The notes: generated from the letters alone by a model not told the origin. 64,000 bases of DNA from Acidovorax sp. A79 (GCF_041154505.1 NZ_AP028672.1:5642165-5706164); one strand, 5' to 3'. Shown: positions 36,225 through 47,308, counted from the stretch's first letter. Numbers and translations are program-made.

Positions 36225-36710
36225 TCAGTCGCGGAAGTTGTCGAAGGACAGGGGCACGTCGGTCACGTCCTTGCGGATGAGCGCCATGGCCGCCTGCAGG
36301 TCGTCGCGCTTGGCGCCGGTCACGCGCACCTTGTCTTCCTGGATGGCGCCCTGCACCTTGAGCTTGCTCTCCTTGAGCAGCTTCTGGATCTTCTTGGCCA
36401 GCTCGCTTTCGATGCCGTTGCGCACCTTGATGACCTGCTTGACCTTGTCGCCACCCATTTTCTGGACATCGCCCAGGTCGAGAAAGCGCACATCGACGTT
36501 GCGCTTGGTGAGCTTGTTGCGCAGCACGTCCTCGATCTGGGTGAGCTGGAAGTCGGCGTCGCCGATCAGCGTGATGTCCTTGTCCTTGATCTCGATGCTG
36601 GCCGAAGTGCCCTTGAAGTCGAAGCGGGTGGCGATTTCCTTGGCGGTGTTCTCGACCGCGTTTTTCACTTCGACGAGGTTGGCTTCGCAGACGGTGTCAA
36701 AAGATGGCAT
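36225..36710 (-). CDS. yajQ: YajQ family nucleotide-binding protein (UPF0234)
   Basis: A 161-residue protein starting [20 protein letters not shown], highly conserved across the family, with [20 protein letters not shown] and [21 protein letters not shown]. The fold has two ferredoxin-like domains. YajQ homologues bind nucleotides, and one in Xanthomonas is a cyclic-di-GMP effector; the role here is not known. The start is placed at the conserved MPSF; upstream open frame is antisense to murB. It is divergent from murB with a 73-base gap. Confidence 0.95.
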   Translation of the reverse strand: MPSFDTVCEANLVEVKNAVENTAKEIATRFDFKGTSASIEIKDKDITLIGDADFQLTQIEDVLRNKLTKRNVDVRFLDLGDVQKMGGDKVKQVIKVRNGIESELAKKIQKLLKESKLKVQGAIQEDKVRVTGAKRDDLQAAMALIRKDVTDVPLSFDNFRD

Positions 36711-36783
36711 GGTGGCTCTCAATCTCAGGGGAAACGGTGCAATTCGCAGGGGGCCGAAAGGGCCCGGTGCGACAATCGGGCCA

Positions 36784-37857
36784 ATGGTAGTCGAGAAAAA
36801 CGCCCCTTTGCAGCCCTGGAACACCTTTGGCATCGCTGCGCGCGCCCAAACCCTGGTGCGCGTGCGCTCGGCGGCCGATGTGCTGGCCGTGCTGAACGAT
36901 TCCGATCTGGCCGCGGCGCCCAAATTCGTCCTGGGCGGCGGCAGCAACATCATCCTGACGGGCGATGTGAAACCCGTCGTGCTCAAGATGGAGATCAAGG
37001 GCCTGCGCCTGGTGGAGGACACGCCCAAGGCCTGGATCGTGGAGGCGGGCGCGGGCGAGGTCTGGCACGACTGCGTGGCCTGGACGCTGGAGCAGGGCTA
37101 CGCGGGCCTGGAGAATCTGGCGCTGATCCCGGGCACCGTGGGGGCTGCGCCCGTGCAGAACATCGGCGCGTATGGCGTGGAACTGCAGGACCGCTTCGAG
37201 TCGCTGGACGCGATGGACCTGGCCACGGGCCGGTCGTTCACGCTGGATGCCGCCCAGTGCGGCTTTGGCTACCGGGATTCGGTGTTCAAGCATGCGCCGT
37301 CGGAGGCACTGGATGCGGGCGGGTTGCCGCGCGGCATGGGCCTGGAAGGCCGGGCGGTGATCACCCATGTACGCTTTCGCCTGCCCAAGCCCTGGAAACC
37401 GGTGCTGGGCTACCTCGACCTGGAGCGCCGCCGCATGGAAGAGGGCGTGGAGCATCCCACGGCGCGGCAGATCTTCGGCTGGGTCTGCGACATCCGTCGC
37501 GCCAAGCTGCCCGATCCGGCCGTGGTGGGCAATGCGGGCAGTTTCTTCAAGAACCCCACGGTGTCGCCGGACCAGTGCGCCGACATCATCGCGCGCGAGC
37601 CGCGCATCGTGCACTACCCCATGCCCGACGGCAGCATCAAGCTGGCCGCGGGCTGGCTGATCGATGCCTGCGGCTGGAAGGGCAAGTCCATCGGCAAGGC
37701 CGGCGTGTATGAAAAGCAGGCCCTCGTGCTGGTCAACCGGGGGCGGGGTGCCGACAGCGTGACCGGCGGCGAGGTGATGACCCTGGCCAAGGCCATCCAG
37801 ACCAGCGTGTACGAGCGCTTCGGCATCCGGCTGGAGCCCGAGCCCGTGGTGGTATAG
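36784..37857 (+). CDS. murB: UDP-N-acetylenolpyruvoylglucosamine reductase
   Basis: A 357-residue FAD enzyme of peptidoglycan precursor synthesis, reducing UDP-GlcNAc-enolpyruvate to UDP-MurNAc. FAD-binding features are [12 protein letters not shown] and [25 protein letters not shown]; the substrate-binding part has [10 protein letters not shown] with the catalytic serine and [12 protein letters not shown]. It belongs to the longer type I branch. The start [17 protein letters not shown] at 36784 lacks a clear ribosome site, and upstream open sequence is antisense to yajQ. A terminator follows. Confidence 0.95.
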   Translation: MVVEKNAPLQPWNTFGIAARAQTLVRVRSAADVLAVLNDSDLAAAPKFVLGGGSNIILTGDVKPVVLKMEIKGLRLVEDTPKAWIVEAGAGEVWHDCVAWTLEQGYAGLENLALIPGTVGAAPVQNIGAYGVELQDRFESLDAMDLATGRSFTLDAAQCGFGYRDSVFKHAPSEALDAGGLPRGMGLEGRAVITHVRFRLPKPWKPVLGYLDLERRRMEEGVEHPTARQIFGWVCDIRRAKLPDPAVVGNAGSFFKNPTVSPDQCADIIAREPRIVHYPMPDGSIKLAAGWLIDACGWKGKSIGKAGVYEKQALVLVNRGRGADSVTGGEVMTLAKAIQTSVYERFGIRLEPEPVVV

Positions 37858-37914
37858 CCTTCTGCACAGGCACCCGGAGTCCGCCAGAACACCGGCAACC
37901 GGAGCCGCATAAAA

Positions 37915-37937
37915 AAAGCCACCTGATCGGTGGCTTT
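37915..37937. terminator. Bidirectional terminator between murB and argG
   Basis: A 9-bp perfect stem, 37915-37923 with 37929-37937, with an A run to the left and T-rich sequence to the right. It lies between convergent genes and can serve both. Confidence 0.9.
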
Positions 37938-38057
37938 GCTATTTATTTAATAGCTTGTCGCGCTTTCCTGTCCAGCGGCAGGGCATGTTTTTGTGCCTGT
38001 TAGGCAGGGTGCGGGGGGCGGGCGTGCTTCCGGCCGCCCGCGCCCTTGCCAGCATCA

Positions 38058-39434
<1,377 letters not shown>

Positions 39435-39752
39435 TCAGCCGAAATGGCAGATGTAGTGGTAGGCCTCGGTCACGCGGATGTCGAACTTGGAGTTGCCTGG
39501 CACGCTGAACTTCTCGCCAGCGGAGGACTTCACCCAGTTGTCGGTGCCCGCCAGCTTGTACTCGCACGAGCCCGCCACGCATTCCATGATTTCCGGCGCG
39601 CCGGTGTTGAAGGTGAGCGTCGCTGGCAGCACCACGCCCACCGACTTCTTCGTGCCATCGGGGAAGGTGATGCCGTGGCTCACGCACTTGCCGTCAAAGT
39701 ACACATTGGCCTGGGTGGTGACGGACACGCCGTCGATTTTTTCGGTGGTCAT
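39435..39752 (-). CDS. ppnP: Pyrimidine/purine nucleoside phosphorylase
   Basis: A 105-residue cupin-like protein (formerly DUF1255) with VYFDGKCVSHGITFPDG, GVVLPATLTFNTGAPEIMEC and CEYKL...FSVPGNSKFDI. PpnP phosphorolyses a range of nucleosides to free base and ribose-1-phosphate. It precedes argG on the same strand. Start and length match the family. Confidence 0.95.
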   Translation of the reverse strand: MTTEKIDGVSVTTQANVYFDGKCVSHGITFPDGTKKSVGVVLPATLTFNTGAPEIMECVAGSCEYKLAGTDNWVKSSAGEKFSVPGNSKFDIRVTEAYHYICHFG

Positions 39753-39857
39753 GGGTGCGCTGGATAAGGTTGGAGGAAACCCGCGATTTTAGGGCAGGGG
39801 GGCGGCGGCCTGGCCGGCGGGGCCCCACTAAAAACCCCCCGCCCGCAGATCGCCCAA

Positions 39858-39884
39858 GCAAAAGAGCCCCGAAGGGCTCTTTGC
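39858..39884 (-). terminator. Terminator after the glycine-zipper gene
   Basis: A 9-bp stem AAAGAGCCC (39861-39869) with GGGCTCTTT (39874-39882), loop CGAA. It lies just past the minus-strand gene's stop at 39904; T-rich flanks allow termination in that direction. Confidence 0.85.
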
Positions 39885-39903
39885 GATGGCTGGCGCCAGG
39901 GGC

Positions 39904-40557
39904 TCAGCGCCAGTAGGGATTGCGGTGGTGCGGGTAGTAGGGACGGCTGTCGTAGCCGTATTCGATCACGGTGACGGGCGGCGTCACATAGGTGGGCTGC
40001 TGGTACACCGGTTGCGCGGGATAGGTGGAGGTCACCACGCCAGGCTGGCTGTACACGCCTTGCGAAGCGTACGGGTCGGGCTGCGTGGAGTAGGTCTGGC
40101 CCGCGGGCTGCACGCTCAAGGGAATCCAGCGGCCCGGGTCCGTCTGGGTGCGGGTGGTGTACTGGCGCCCGGCGTACTCATAGACCACGTCGTAGCCGAC
40201 CGTGCGATTTTCGTAGTACGTCTCGGTGGTGCAACGCTGCACGTTCTGGTACTGGGGCTGTCCGCCTTCGATCTGGTTGCCCAGCACGGCACCGCCCAGC
40301 ACGCCGATGGCGGTGGCGGCGGCACGGCCGCTGCCTTTGCCGATGGCATTGCCGGCGGCGCCCCCGGCAATGGCGCCCATCACGGCGCCAGCGCCGCTGG
40401 TGCGGTTGCCGCTGTACACCGTTTCATTGCCGCACACCTGCTGCGGCGTGGCGACCTGCTGCACGACGGGGGTGGCGGAGAGCACGCGGCCCTGCTCCTG
40501 CGCGCTGGCCATGGTGGCGATGGCCGCCATGGCGGAAAAAATGACGATCTTTTTCAT
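39904..40557 (-). CDS. Glycine-zipper 2TM-domain envelope protein
   Basis: A 217-residue protein with a signal peptide (MKKIVIFSAMAAIATMASA), then a glycine-zipper stretch (GAGAVMGAIAGGAAGNAIGK... VLGGAVLGNQIEGG, about residues 50-95), a Cys/Tyr region (QRCTTETYYENRTVGYDVVYEYAGRQY), and a Tyr/Pro/Gln-rich tail ending in PHHRNPYWR. This is the Rickettsia 17-kDa-like/YMGG family of outer-envelope proteins. No lipobox cysteine follows the signal peptide. Role unknown, probably structural in the envelope. GAAAGGAG before the ATG at 40557 is a good ribosome site. Confidence 0.88.
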   Translation of the reverse strand: MKKIVIFSAMAAIATMASAQEQGRVLSATPVVQQVATPQQVCGNETVYSGNRTSGAGAVMGAIAGGAAGNAIGKGSGRAAATAIGVLGGAVLGNQIEGGQPQYQNVQRCTTETYYENRTVGYDVVYEYAGRQYTTRTQTDPGRWIPLSVQPAGQTYSTQPDPYASQGVYSQPGVVTSTYPAQPVYQQPTYVTPPVTVIEYGYDSRPYYPHHRNPYWR

Positions 40558-40691
40558 GGAGAAACTCCTTTCGGGTCGGTACATAACGCACCAGACTGTG
40601 GAAAAGTTTAGGCCGGCAAGGTCAATCCAGGGCCTGGTCGCCGTAAATCTGCGTAAAGATTTGTGCAATTTCCCCGGTCTGTGCGCTTGAT

Positions 40692-41078
40692 TCACGCGGC
40701 CGCAGGCCGTTCCATCCAGGTTTGCCACTGATCGGGGGCAAAACCCACCGAGATGTGGGTCTTGCCGCCCTGCTGCCACTCGACCACCGGGCGCTTGATC
40801 ACGCTGGGCTGGGCCTGCATCAGGGCACTGGCGCTGTCTTCGCCTTGCACGGCTGCCTGGACGTTCGAGTCCAGCTTGCGCCAGGTGGTTCCCTGGCGAT
40901 TGACCAGCTTCTCCCAGCCGACGGCCAACATCCAGCCGGGGAGGCGGGCGGCGGGAACGCCCTGTTTCTTGAAATCATGGAACGCGTAGTCCAGCCCCTG
41001 TTCCGTGAACCAGGCGCGGGATTTCTTGACGGTGTCGCAGTTGGGAATGCCGTAGACGGTGATGTGTGAGGTTGTCAT
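40692..41078 (-). CDS. ArsC/Spx-family protein (YffB-like)
   Basis: A 128-residue thioredoxin-fold protein with YGIPNCDTVKKSRAWF: one active-site cysteine, no CxxC, as in the YffB branch of the arsenate reductase family. YHDFKKQG-like (FHDFKKQG) and KRPVVEW segments also match. True arsenate reduction needs further residues that I cannot confirm, and no ars genes are near, so a glutathione- or thiol-linked role is as likely. The start at 41078 (MTTSHITVYG) could instead be nine bases upstream. It is divergent from folC. Confidence 0.88.
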   Translation of the reverse strand: MTTSHITVYGIPNCDTVKKSRAWFTEQGLDYAFHDFKKQGVPAARLPGWMLAVGWEKLVNRQGTTWRKLDSNVQAAVQGEDSASALMQAQPSVIKRPVVEWQQGGKTHISVGFAPDQWQTWMERPAAA

Positions 41079-41126
41079 GCCGCGCATCATCCGCCAATTG
41101 CGGCCTGGGCGACAATCCCGCCCTGT

Positions 41127-42452
41127 ATGCATACCAAAATCCACACCCTGGAAGGCTGGCTTCGCCACTGCGAACAGCTTCACCCCCGCAATATCGAGAT
41201 GGGCCTGGACCGCGTCCGTGAAGTGGCGCGCCGGATGGCCTTGCGGTTCGACTGCCCCGTGGTCACCGTGGCGGGCACCAATGGAAAAGGCTCCACCTGC
41301 GCCATGCTGGAAGCCGTGGCCCTGCAGGCGGGCTACCGCACGGGGGTGTACACATCGCCCCACCTCGTGCATTTCGAGGAGCGGTGCCGTGTGCATGGCG
41401 AGATCATTCCTGCTTCGGACCTGATAGCACATTTCGAAGCTGTGGAAAGCGCCAGGACCCAAAATGGCGATGAAGTCTCCCTTACTTACTTCGAGTTCAC
41501 CACGCTGGCCATCCTGCGCCTGATGAGCCATTCCCGGCTGGATGTGGCCATCCTCGAAGTGGGCCTCGGGGGGCGGCTGGATGCCACCAACATCATTGAT
41601 GCCGACTGCGCCGTCATCACCAGCATCGACATCGACCACACCGAGTTCCTGGGGCCGGACCGCGAGAGCATCGGCCGGGAAAAGGCCGGCATCATGCGCA
41701 CGGGGCGCCCGGTGATCGTGAGCGACCCGATGGCGCCGCAGAGCATCGCCGACCACGCCCTCGAAATCGGGGCTGATCTGTGGCGGTTCGGCAAGGATTT
41801 CAATTTCTCGGGCGACAAGCTGCAGTGGAACTGGGCCGGCCGGGGCCGCCGCTACGCGGGGCTGGCCTATCCATCGCTGCGTGGCGCGAACCAGCTGATC
41901 AATGCATCGGGCGTGCTGGCCGCGCTGGAAGCCCTGCGCGAACGCCTGCCGGTGACGGCCCAGGCGGTGCGCAATGGCCTGGCCATGGTGGAGTTGCCGG
42001 GACGGTTCCAGATCGTGCCTGGCCAGCCCACGCTGGTGCTGGACGTGGCGCACAACCCGCACTCCGTGGCCGCGCTCACGGCCAATCTGGACGCCATGGG
42101 CTTCTTTCCCACGACCCACGCGGTCTTCGGGGCCATGGCCGACAAGGACTTGGCCCCCATGCTGGCCAAGGTAGGGCCGCTGATCGACCGCTGGTACTTC
42201 ACCAATCTGTCCACGCCCCGGGCCGAGACGGCCGCCGTGCTGCAGCAGAAATGGAATGCCGTGCAGATGGTGGCGGGCGGGCGCCGCGACGTCACCTCGA
42301 CCTTGCACCCGGACCCCATGGATGCCCTGCAGGCGGCAGTCGCCGCGGCGGACCCCGCTGATAGAATCGTGGTCTTTGGCTCGTTTTACACGGTGGGCGG
42401 TGTGCTGATCAATGGAACACCTCGCCTGCACGCCAAACATCTGGGCGCATAA
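41127..42452 (+). CDS. folC: Bifunctional folylpolyglutamate synthase/dihydrofolate synthase
   Basis: A 441-residue Mur-ligase-like enzyme that adds glutamate to dihydropteroate and folates. It has VTVAGTNGKGST (P-loop), TSPHLVHFEERC, EVGLGGRLDATN and LDVAHNPHS. The stretch around residues 98-118 (LIAHFEAVESARTQNGDEVS) is encoded by DNA resembling the short dispersed repeat (41421-41475), lying between conserved blocks and so tolerated as a loop. It starts the folC-dedD-cvpA-purF run, which is conserved in proteobacteria; dedD follows after 22 bases. Confidence 0.95.
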   Translation: MHTKIHTLEGWLRHCEQLHPRNIEMGLDRVREVARRMALRFDCPVVTVAGTNGKGSTCAMLEAVALQAGYRTGVYTSPHLVHFEERCRVHGEIIPASDLIAHFEAVESARTQNGDEVSLTYFEFTTLAILRLMSHSRLDVAILEVGLGGRLDATNIIDADCAVITSIDIDHTEFLGPDRESIGREKAGIMRTGRPVIVSDPMAPQSIADHALEIGADLWRFGKDFNFSGDKLQWNWAGRGRRYAGLAYPSLRGANQLINASGVLAALEALRERLPVTAQAVRNGLAMVELPGRFQIVPGQPTLVLDVAHNPHSVAALTANLDAMGFFPTTHAVFGAMADKDLAPMLAKVGPLIDRWYFTNLSTPRAETAAVLQQKWNAVQMVAGGRRDVTSTLHPDPMDALQAAVAAADPADRIVVFGSFYTVGGVLINGTPRLHAKHLGA

Positions 42453-42474
42453 GGTCCGCACGAGTCGTTACTCC

Positions 42475-43275
42475 ATGGCATTTTTCAAGTTTCGGTGGCC
42501 CGGTCACAGTGAGCAACCTCAGGCCGAAAAGCCGTCCAAGCGTCCGCGCACCCCGCAGGCCGAGAGCATCGAAGTGATGCGCCGGCGTGCGCGCCACCGG
42601 CTGATCGGCGCGGCCGTCCTGGTGCTGATCGGGGTGATCGGATTTCCGATGCTGTTCGACACGCAGCCCCGCCCGATTCCGGTGGACATTCCCATCGAAA
42701 TTCCGGACCGCAACAAGGTCGCTCCCCTGGTGGTGCCCGGGCCTGCGACACCCACGACTCCGGAGGCGCCTGCCCAGCGTCCGGCCCCCCCCGCACGTGG
42801 CAACGTGGCCGGCAATGGCCTGACGGAGGGCGAGGAACTGGTGCAGGGGTCGCGCCCGGCGGCATCCAGGCCGGCCGCGGCGGTCACGCCTGCCAAGCCG
42901 GAAGCAAAGCCCGAACCCAGGCCTGAGCCCAAACCCGTGCCTGAACACAAGCCCGCAGTACCGCGTCCGGACGACGCTGCGCGCGCCCGTGCCTTGCTGG
43001 AAGGCCGCCCGGCGGAATCCGCGGGTGCTGCCGCCAAGGCCGATGAAAACCGGTTCATCGTGCAGGTCGGTGCCTTCGCGGACGCGGACAAGGCCCGCGA
43101 AGCGCGCACCAAGGTGGAGCGCGCCGGCATGAAAACCTATACCCAGGTGGTGGATACCAAGGACGGAAAACGCACGCGGGTTCGCGTGGGGCCGTTCGCC
43201 GACCGTGCCGAAGCCGACAAGGCGGCAGCCCGGATCAAGGCTCTTGATCTGTCCGCGTCCGTGCTGTCGCTGTAA
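42475..43275 (+). CDS. dedD: SPOR-domain protein (DedD-like)
   Basis: A 266-residue protein with a single membrane helix (about residues 42-62, HRLIGAAVLVLIGVIGFPML), a long Pro/Ala/Lys-rich periplasmic linker with PEPKP repeats, and a C-terminal SPOR domain (about 190-266, RFIVQVGAFADADKAREART ... RVRVGPFADRAEAD). SPOR domains bind septal peptidoglycan lacking stem peptides, and DedD helps cell constriction. The start at 42475 gives the family-like MAFFKFRWP. Its position between folC and cvpA is as in E. coli. Confidence 0.92.
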   Translation: MAFFKFRWPGHSEQPQAEKPSKRPRTPQAESIEVMRRRARHRLIGAAVLVLIGVIGFPMLFDTQPRPIPVDIPIEIPDRNKVAPLVVPGPATPTTPEAPAQRPAPPARGNVAGNGLTEGEELVQGSRPAASRPAAAVTPAKPEAKPEPRPEPKPVPEHKPAVPRPDDAARARALLEGRPAESAGAAAKADENRFIVQVGAFADADKAREARTKVERAGMKTYTQVVDTKDGKRTRVRVGPFADRAEADKAAARIKALDLSASVLSL

Positions 43276-43299
43276 GGCGCGCGCAGGCTGAGCGTATCC

Positions 43300-43788
43300 G
43301 TGGCTGCCCTGGACTGGATTTTCGTGGTGGTGCTGCTGGCATCGATGCTGATCGGCGCCTGGCGCGGTCTGGTGTTCGAGGTGCTGTCCCTGCTGGGGTG
43401 GGTAGTGTCGTTCTTCGTGGCGCAGTGGTTTGCCGAGGACATGGCGGCGGTGCTGCCCGTGGGCGAATCGGCGGGCTCCCTGCGCTATGCGGCGGGTTTC
43501 GTGGTGGTGTTTGTCGCGTCGGTATTTGCCTGCGGGTTCGTGACCTGGCTGATCAAGAAGCTGGTGGACTCCATCGGCCTGCGTCCGGCGGATCGCACGC
43601 TGGGGGCCGTTTTCGGAGTGCTGCGGGGGGCGATGCTGCTGCTGGCGGTGGCCGTGGTGGCCGGACTCACGCCCCTGCGAGAAGCGCCGTGGTGGCAGGA
43701 GTCGCAGGGGGCACCGTTGCTGGCCGAAGTGCTCAAGGGCTTGAAACCGGCGTTGCCGGAAGAATTTGGAAGGCATCTGCCTTCTTGA
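43300..43788 (+). CDS. cvpA: CvpA family membrane protein
   Basis: A 162-residue inner-membrane protein with four hydrophobic segments, starting at a GTG (43300). It has DWIFVVVLLASMLIGAWRGLVFEVLSLLGW and SIGLRPADRTLGAVFGVLRG, both conserved in CvpA. The protein is needed for colicin V production in E. coli and for envelope resistance in others; its precise function is not settled. It precedes purF, as in E. coli. Confidence 0.92.
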   Translation: MAALDWIFVVVLLASMLIGAWRGLVFEVLSLLGWVVSFFVAQWFAEDMAAVLPVGESAGSLRYAAGFVVVFVASVFACGFVTWLIKKLVDSIGLRPADRTLGAVFGVLRGAMLLLAVAVVAGLTPLREAPWWQESQGAPLLAEVLKGLKPALPEEFGRHLPS

Positions 43789-43866
43789 TATCGATGCGGC
43801 AGTGGCCAGAAGCTGCTGCTGCGAGGTTGCCGCGGGGCTGTTCCCGCAAACGGATGGAATACAACT

Positions 43867-45372
43867 ATGTGTGGAATCGTCGGCGTCGTCAGTCCAGCGC
43901 CCGTCAATCAGCTGATCTATGACGCATTGCTGCTCCTGCAGCACCGCGGCCAGGACGCAGCGGGCATCGTGACCCAGCAGGGCCGCAAATTCTTCATGCA
44001 CAAGGCCAAGGGCATGGTGCGCGATGTGTTTCGTACCCGCAACATGCGGGCGCTGCCGGGCAATGTGGGCCTGGGCCAGGTGCGCTATCCGACCGCAGGC
44101 AACGCCTACAGCGAGGAAGAAGCCCAGCCGTTCTACGTCAACGCCCCCTTTGGCATCGTGCTGGTGCACAACGGCAACCTGACCAATGCCCGCGAGCTGC
44201 GCACCGAACTGTTCCTGACCGACCACCGGCACACGAACACTGAAAGCGACTCCGAGGTCCTGCTGAACGTGTTCGCGCATGAGCTGGAGCGGTCGACTCG
44301 CGGCGTGCCGCTGCAGCCCGAGGACGTCTTCACGGCGGTGCGAGCCGTGCACAAGCGCATCAAGGGCTCCTACGCCGTGATCGCGCTGATCGCCGGCCAT
44401 GGTCTGCTGGCCTTTCGTGACCCGCATGGCATCCGCCCGCTGGCCATGGGGCGCAGCCAGGATGGCACCGTGATGGTGGGCAGCGAGTCGGTGGCGCTGG
44501 AGGGCACCTCGCATGTGTTCGAGCGCAACATCGATCCTGGCGAGGCGATCTTCATCACGCTCGATGGCAAGGTGCATGCCAGCCAGTGCGCGGAAAACCC
44601 GCAGCTCAATCCGTGCATCTTCGAGTTCGTGTACCTCGCGCGTCCCGACTCGGTGCTCGACGGGATTTCGGTCTACCAGGCCCGCCTGAACCTCGGCGAA
44701 GCGCTGGCCAAGCGCGTGGTGTCCACCGTGCCGCCCAATGAGATCGACGTGATCATCCCGATCCCCGAGTCGAGCCGTCCGAGCGCCACACAGCTGGCGC
44801 ACCTTTTGGGTATTCCGTACCGTGAAGGTTTCGTCAAGAACCGCTACGTCGGCCGCACCTTCATCATGCCGGGGCAGGGCGTGCGCAAGAAGTCCGTGCG
44901 CCAGAAGCTCAATGTGATCGCCAGCGAGTTCAAGGGCCGCAATGTGCTGCTGGTGGATGATTCCATCGTGCGCGGCACCACCAGCCGCGAAATCGTGCAG
45001 ATGGCGCGCGACGCTGGCGCCCGCAAGGTGTACCTGGCCAGCGCCGCCCCGCCGGTGCGCTACCCGAACGTGTACGGCATCGACATGCCCACCAGCAGCG
45101 AGCTCGTGGCACACGGCCGCACGGTCGAAGAGATCCGCCAGGCCATCGGCTGCGATGCGCTGATCTACCAGGATGTGGATGGCATGAAGAAGGCCGTGGG
45201 CTCGCTCAATGCGTCCATCGTGGGGTTTGATGCATCGTGCTTTGACGGCGTGTACGTCACGGGGGATATCACCGCCGCCGACATCGCCCGCCTGAACGAG
45301 GGGCGCGTGGGCATGGAAGAGGGCGAGGAGGATACTTCCCGCCTGGCGCTTCCGAACGCGCAGGAGGCGTGA
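43867..45372 (+). CDS. purF: Amidophosphoribosyltransferase
   Basis: A 501-residue enzyme for the first step of purine synthesis. The N-terminal glutaminase begins MCGIVGV with nucleophile cysteine 2; LLLQHRGQDAAGI and YPTAGN follow. The C-terminal PRTase half has VLLVDDSIVRGTTSREIV, the PRPP-binding loop. Length agrees with E. coli PurF (505). It ends the folC-dedD-cvpA-purF run. Two G/C-rich hairpins without T runs follow in the gap to gltX. Confidence 0.97.
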   Translation: MCGIVGVVSPAPVNQLIYDALLLLQHRGQDAAGIVTQQGRKFFMHKAKGMVRDVFRTRNMRALPGNVGLGQVRYPTAGNAYSEEEAQPFYVNAPFGIVLVHNGNLTNARELRTELFLTDHRHTNTESDSEVLLNVFAHELERSTRGVPLQPEDVFTAVRAVHKRIKGSYAVIALIAGHGLLAFRDPHGIRPLAMGRSQDGTVMVGSESVALEGTSHVFERNIDPGEAIFITLDGKVHASQCAENPQLNPCIFEFVYLARPDSVLDGISVYQARLNLGEALAKRVVSTVPPNEIDVIIPIPESSRPSATQLAHLLGIPYREGFVKNRYVGRTFIMPGQGVRKKSVRQKLNVIASEFKGRNVLLVDDSIVRGTTSREIVQMARDAGARKVYLASAAPPVRYPNVYGIDMPTSSELVAHGRTVEEIRQAIGCDALIYQDVDGMKKAVGSLNASIVGFDASCFDGVYVTGDITAADIARLNEGRVGMEEGEEDTSRLALPNAQEA

Positions 45373-45420
45373 CGGGGGGAGGGCGCCTTGTGCCCTGCCC
45401 TGAATTGCCGGGTACCGGGG

Positions 45421-45489
45421 CAGGGGCGCGGCCTGGCGCCCCTGCCTTCGGACGGACTGAATCTTGAAACTGGCCCCGAGAGGGGCCAG
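45421..45489 (+). promoter_or_regulatory. Two hairpins between purF and gltX
   Basis: First: CAGGGGCGC (45421-45429) with GCGCCCCTG (45436-45444). Second: CTGGCCCC (45470-45477) with GGGGCCAG (45482-45489), loop GAGA, ending eleven bases before the gltX ATG. The second occupies the place of a ribosome site, so it may limit gltX translation. The first may be a purF 3' stem; neither has a T run. Confidence 0.5.
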
Positions 45490-45500
45490 AACTTATTGAC

Positions 45501-46928
45501 ATGACTGAAACATCCACCATTGCTTCCAGCACGGGCCGCGTGCGCACCCGCTTCGCCCCGTCACCGACGGGCTTCATCCACCTGGGCAACATCCGTTCGG
45601 CCCTTTATCCCTGGGCCTTCGCGCGGGCGACGGACGGGGATTTCATCCTGCGCATTGAAGACACCGACCTCGAGCGTTCCAGCCAGGCCGCCGTGGATGT
45701 GATCATCGAGGGCATGCGCTGGCTGGGCCTGGACCACGACGAGGGGCCGTTCTATCAGATGCAGCGCATGGACCGCTACAAGGCGGTGCTGGCCGACCTG
45801 CAGGCGGCGGGCCATGTGTACTCCTGCTACATGAGCGTGGCCGAGCTGGATGCCTTGCGCGAGAAGCAGATGGCCGCCAAGGAAAAACCCCGGTATGACG
45901 GCACCTGGCGCCCCGAGGCCGGCAAGACCCTGCCGCCCGTGCCGCAAGGCGTCCAGCCCGTGCTGCGCTTCAAGAACCCGCAAGGCGGCGTGGTGGCATG
46001 GGACGACAAGGTCAAGGGCCGCATCGAGATCAGCAACGACGAGCTCGACGACCTGGTGATTGCGCGCCCCGACGGCACGCCTACCTATAACTTCTGCGTC
46101 GTGGTGGACGATATCGACATGGAGATCACGCACGTGATCCGTGGCGACGACCATGTGAACAACACGCCGCGCCAGATCAACATCTTCCGCGCCCTGGGCA
46201 AGGAACCGCCGGTGTATGCCCACCTGCCCACCGTGCTGAACGAGCAGGGCGAGAAGATGAGCAAGCGCAATGGCGCCAAGCCCGTCACGCAGTACCGCGA
46301 TGAGGGCTACCTGCCCGACGCCATGGTCAACTACCTGGCGCGCCTGGGCTGGAGCCACGGCGACGACGAGATATTCAGCCGCGCGCAGTTCCTGGAATGG
46401 TTCAACCTGGACCACCTGGGCCGCAGCGCAGCCCAGTTCGACGAGGCCAAGCTGCGCTGGGTGAACGCCCAGCACCTGAAGGCCATGGCCGACGATGCGC
46501 TGGCCGCCCTGGTGGCGCCGCAATTGCAGCAGCGCGGTATTACGGCCCAGGCACTGGCCGACGGCCGGCTCGCGCGGATCTGCGCGCTGTTCAAGGACCG
46601 GTGCGACACGACGGTGGCGCTCGCCAACTGGGCCCAGGTGTTTTACGGTGACGTGACCCCGGTGGATGCCGAGCGCGCACAGCACGTCACCGAAGCCATT
46701 GCCCCGGCGCTCGATGCGCTGGCCGATGCGCTGGCCGCCTGCGAATGGGACAAGGCTTCCATCAGCGCTGCATTCAAGCAGGTGCTTGCCAGCCAGGGAC
46801 TGAAAATGCCGCAACTGGCCATGCCTGCGCGGGTTCTGACCGTGGGCACGGCCCACACTCCGTCGGTCGATGCCGTGCTGGAATTGGTCGGACGTGAAAA
46901 AGTTGTAGCGCGTTTGCGAAACCGCTAA
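45501..46928 (+). CDS. gltX: Glutamyl-tRNA synthetase
   Basis: A 475-residue class I synthetase charging tRNA-Glu. [21 protein letters not shown] holds the HIGH-type motif (HLGN), and [12 protein letters not shown] the KMSKS-type motif (MSKRN). The C-terminal helical anticodon-binding domain runs from about 330. Length matches the family (465-480). No clear ribosome site precedes the ATG, which follows a perfect 8-bp hairpin. Downstream lie two tRNA clusters, each including tRNA-Glu, its own substrate. Confidence 0.96.
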   Translation: MTETSTIASSTGRVRTRFAPSPTGFIHLGNIRSALYPWAFARATDGDFILRIEDTDLERSSQAAVDVIIEGMRWLGLDHDEGPFYQMQRMDRYKAVLADLQAAGHVYSCYMSVAELDALREKQMAAKEKPRYDGTWRPEAGKTLPPVPQGVQPVLRFKNPQGGVVAWDDKVKGRIEISNDELDDLVIARPDGTPTYNFCVVVDDIDMEITHVIRGDDHVNNTPRQINIFRALGKEPPVYAHLPTVLNEQGEKMSKRNGAKPVTQYRDEGYLPDAMVNYLARLGWSHGDDEIFSRAQFLEWFNLDHLGRSAAQFDEAKLRWVNAQHLKAMADDALAALVAPQLQQRGITAQALADGRLARICALFKDRCDTTVALANWAQVFYGDVTPVDAERAQHVTEAIAPALDALADALAACEWDKASISAAFKQVLASQGLKMPQLAMPARVLTVGTAHTPSVDAVLELVGREKVVARLRNR

Positions 46929-46943
46929 AAATCTGTCTATAAT
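46914..46943 (+). promoter_or_regulatory. Promoter of the first tRNA-Ala-Glu-Asp cluster
   Basis: TTGCGA (46914-46919) and a perfect TATAAT (46938-46943) are 18 bases apart. The -35 overlaps the last codons of gltX, and the tRNA begins 50 bases after the -10. Confidence 0.65.
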
Positions 46944-46993
46944 TCAAGGCTCAGATGATGACAACAAACACAGTGTGTTTCGAGTCATTCAGT

Positions 46994-47069
<76 letters not shown>

Positions 47070-47099
47070 AGGTTTGTTATCGGTTAGTTCCAAGGTTTT

Positions 47100-47175
47100 G
47101 ACCCTATCGTCTAGAGGCCTAGGACATCACCCTTTCACGGTGAGTACCGGGGTTCGAATCCCCGTAGGGTCGCCA
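47100..47175 (+). tRNA. tRNA-Glu (TTC anticodon), copy 1
   Basis: 76 bases, discriminator G and CCA encoded. The loop CTTTCAC gives TTC; acceptor GACCCTA pairs with TAGGGTC. Confidence 0.97.
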
Positions 47176-47228
47176 AGTTGTAGCGCTTGGCTTGTGTTGA
47201 TGAAATGCAAGCGAAAAGCTGCCTGCCA

Positions 47229-47305
47229 GGAGTGGTAGTTCAGTTGGTTAGAATACCGGCCTGTCACGCCGGGGGTCGCGGGTTCGAGTCCCGTCCACTC
47301 CGCCA
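47229..47305 (+). tRNA. tRNA-Asp (GTC anticodon), copy 1
   Basis: 77 bases, discriminator G and CCA encoded. The loop CTGTCAC gives GTC; acceptor GGAGTGG pairs with CCACTCC. Confidence 0.97.
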
Positions 47306-47308
47306 GTC

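Noticed and set aside
40692..41078. Arsenate reductase as part of an arsenic-resistance system
   Set aside because: The protein is of the YffB/Spx-like branch and no arsB, arsR or related gene is adjacent, so a resistance role is not supported.
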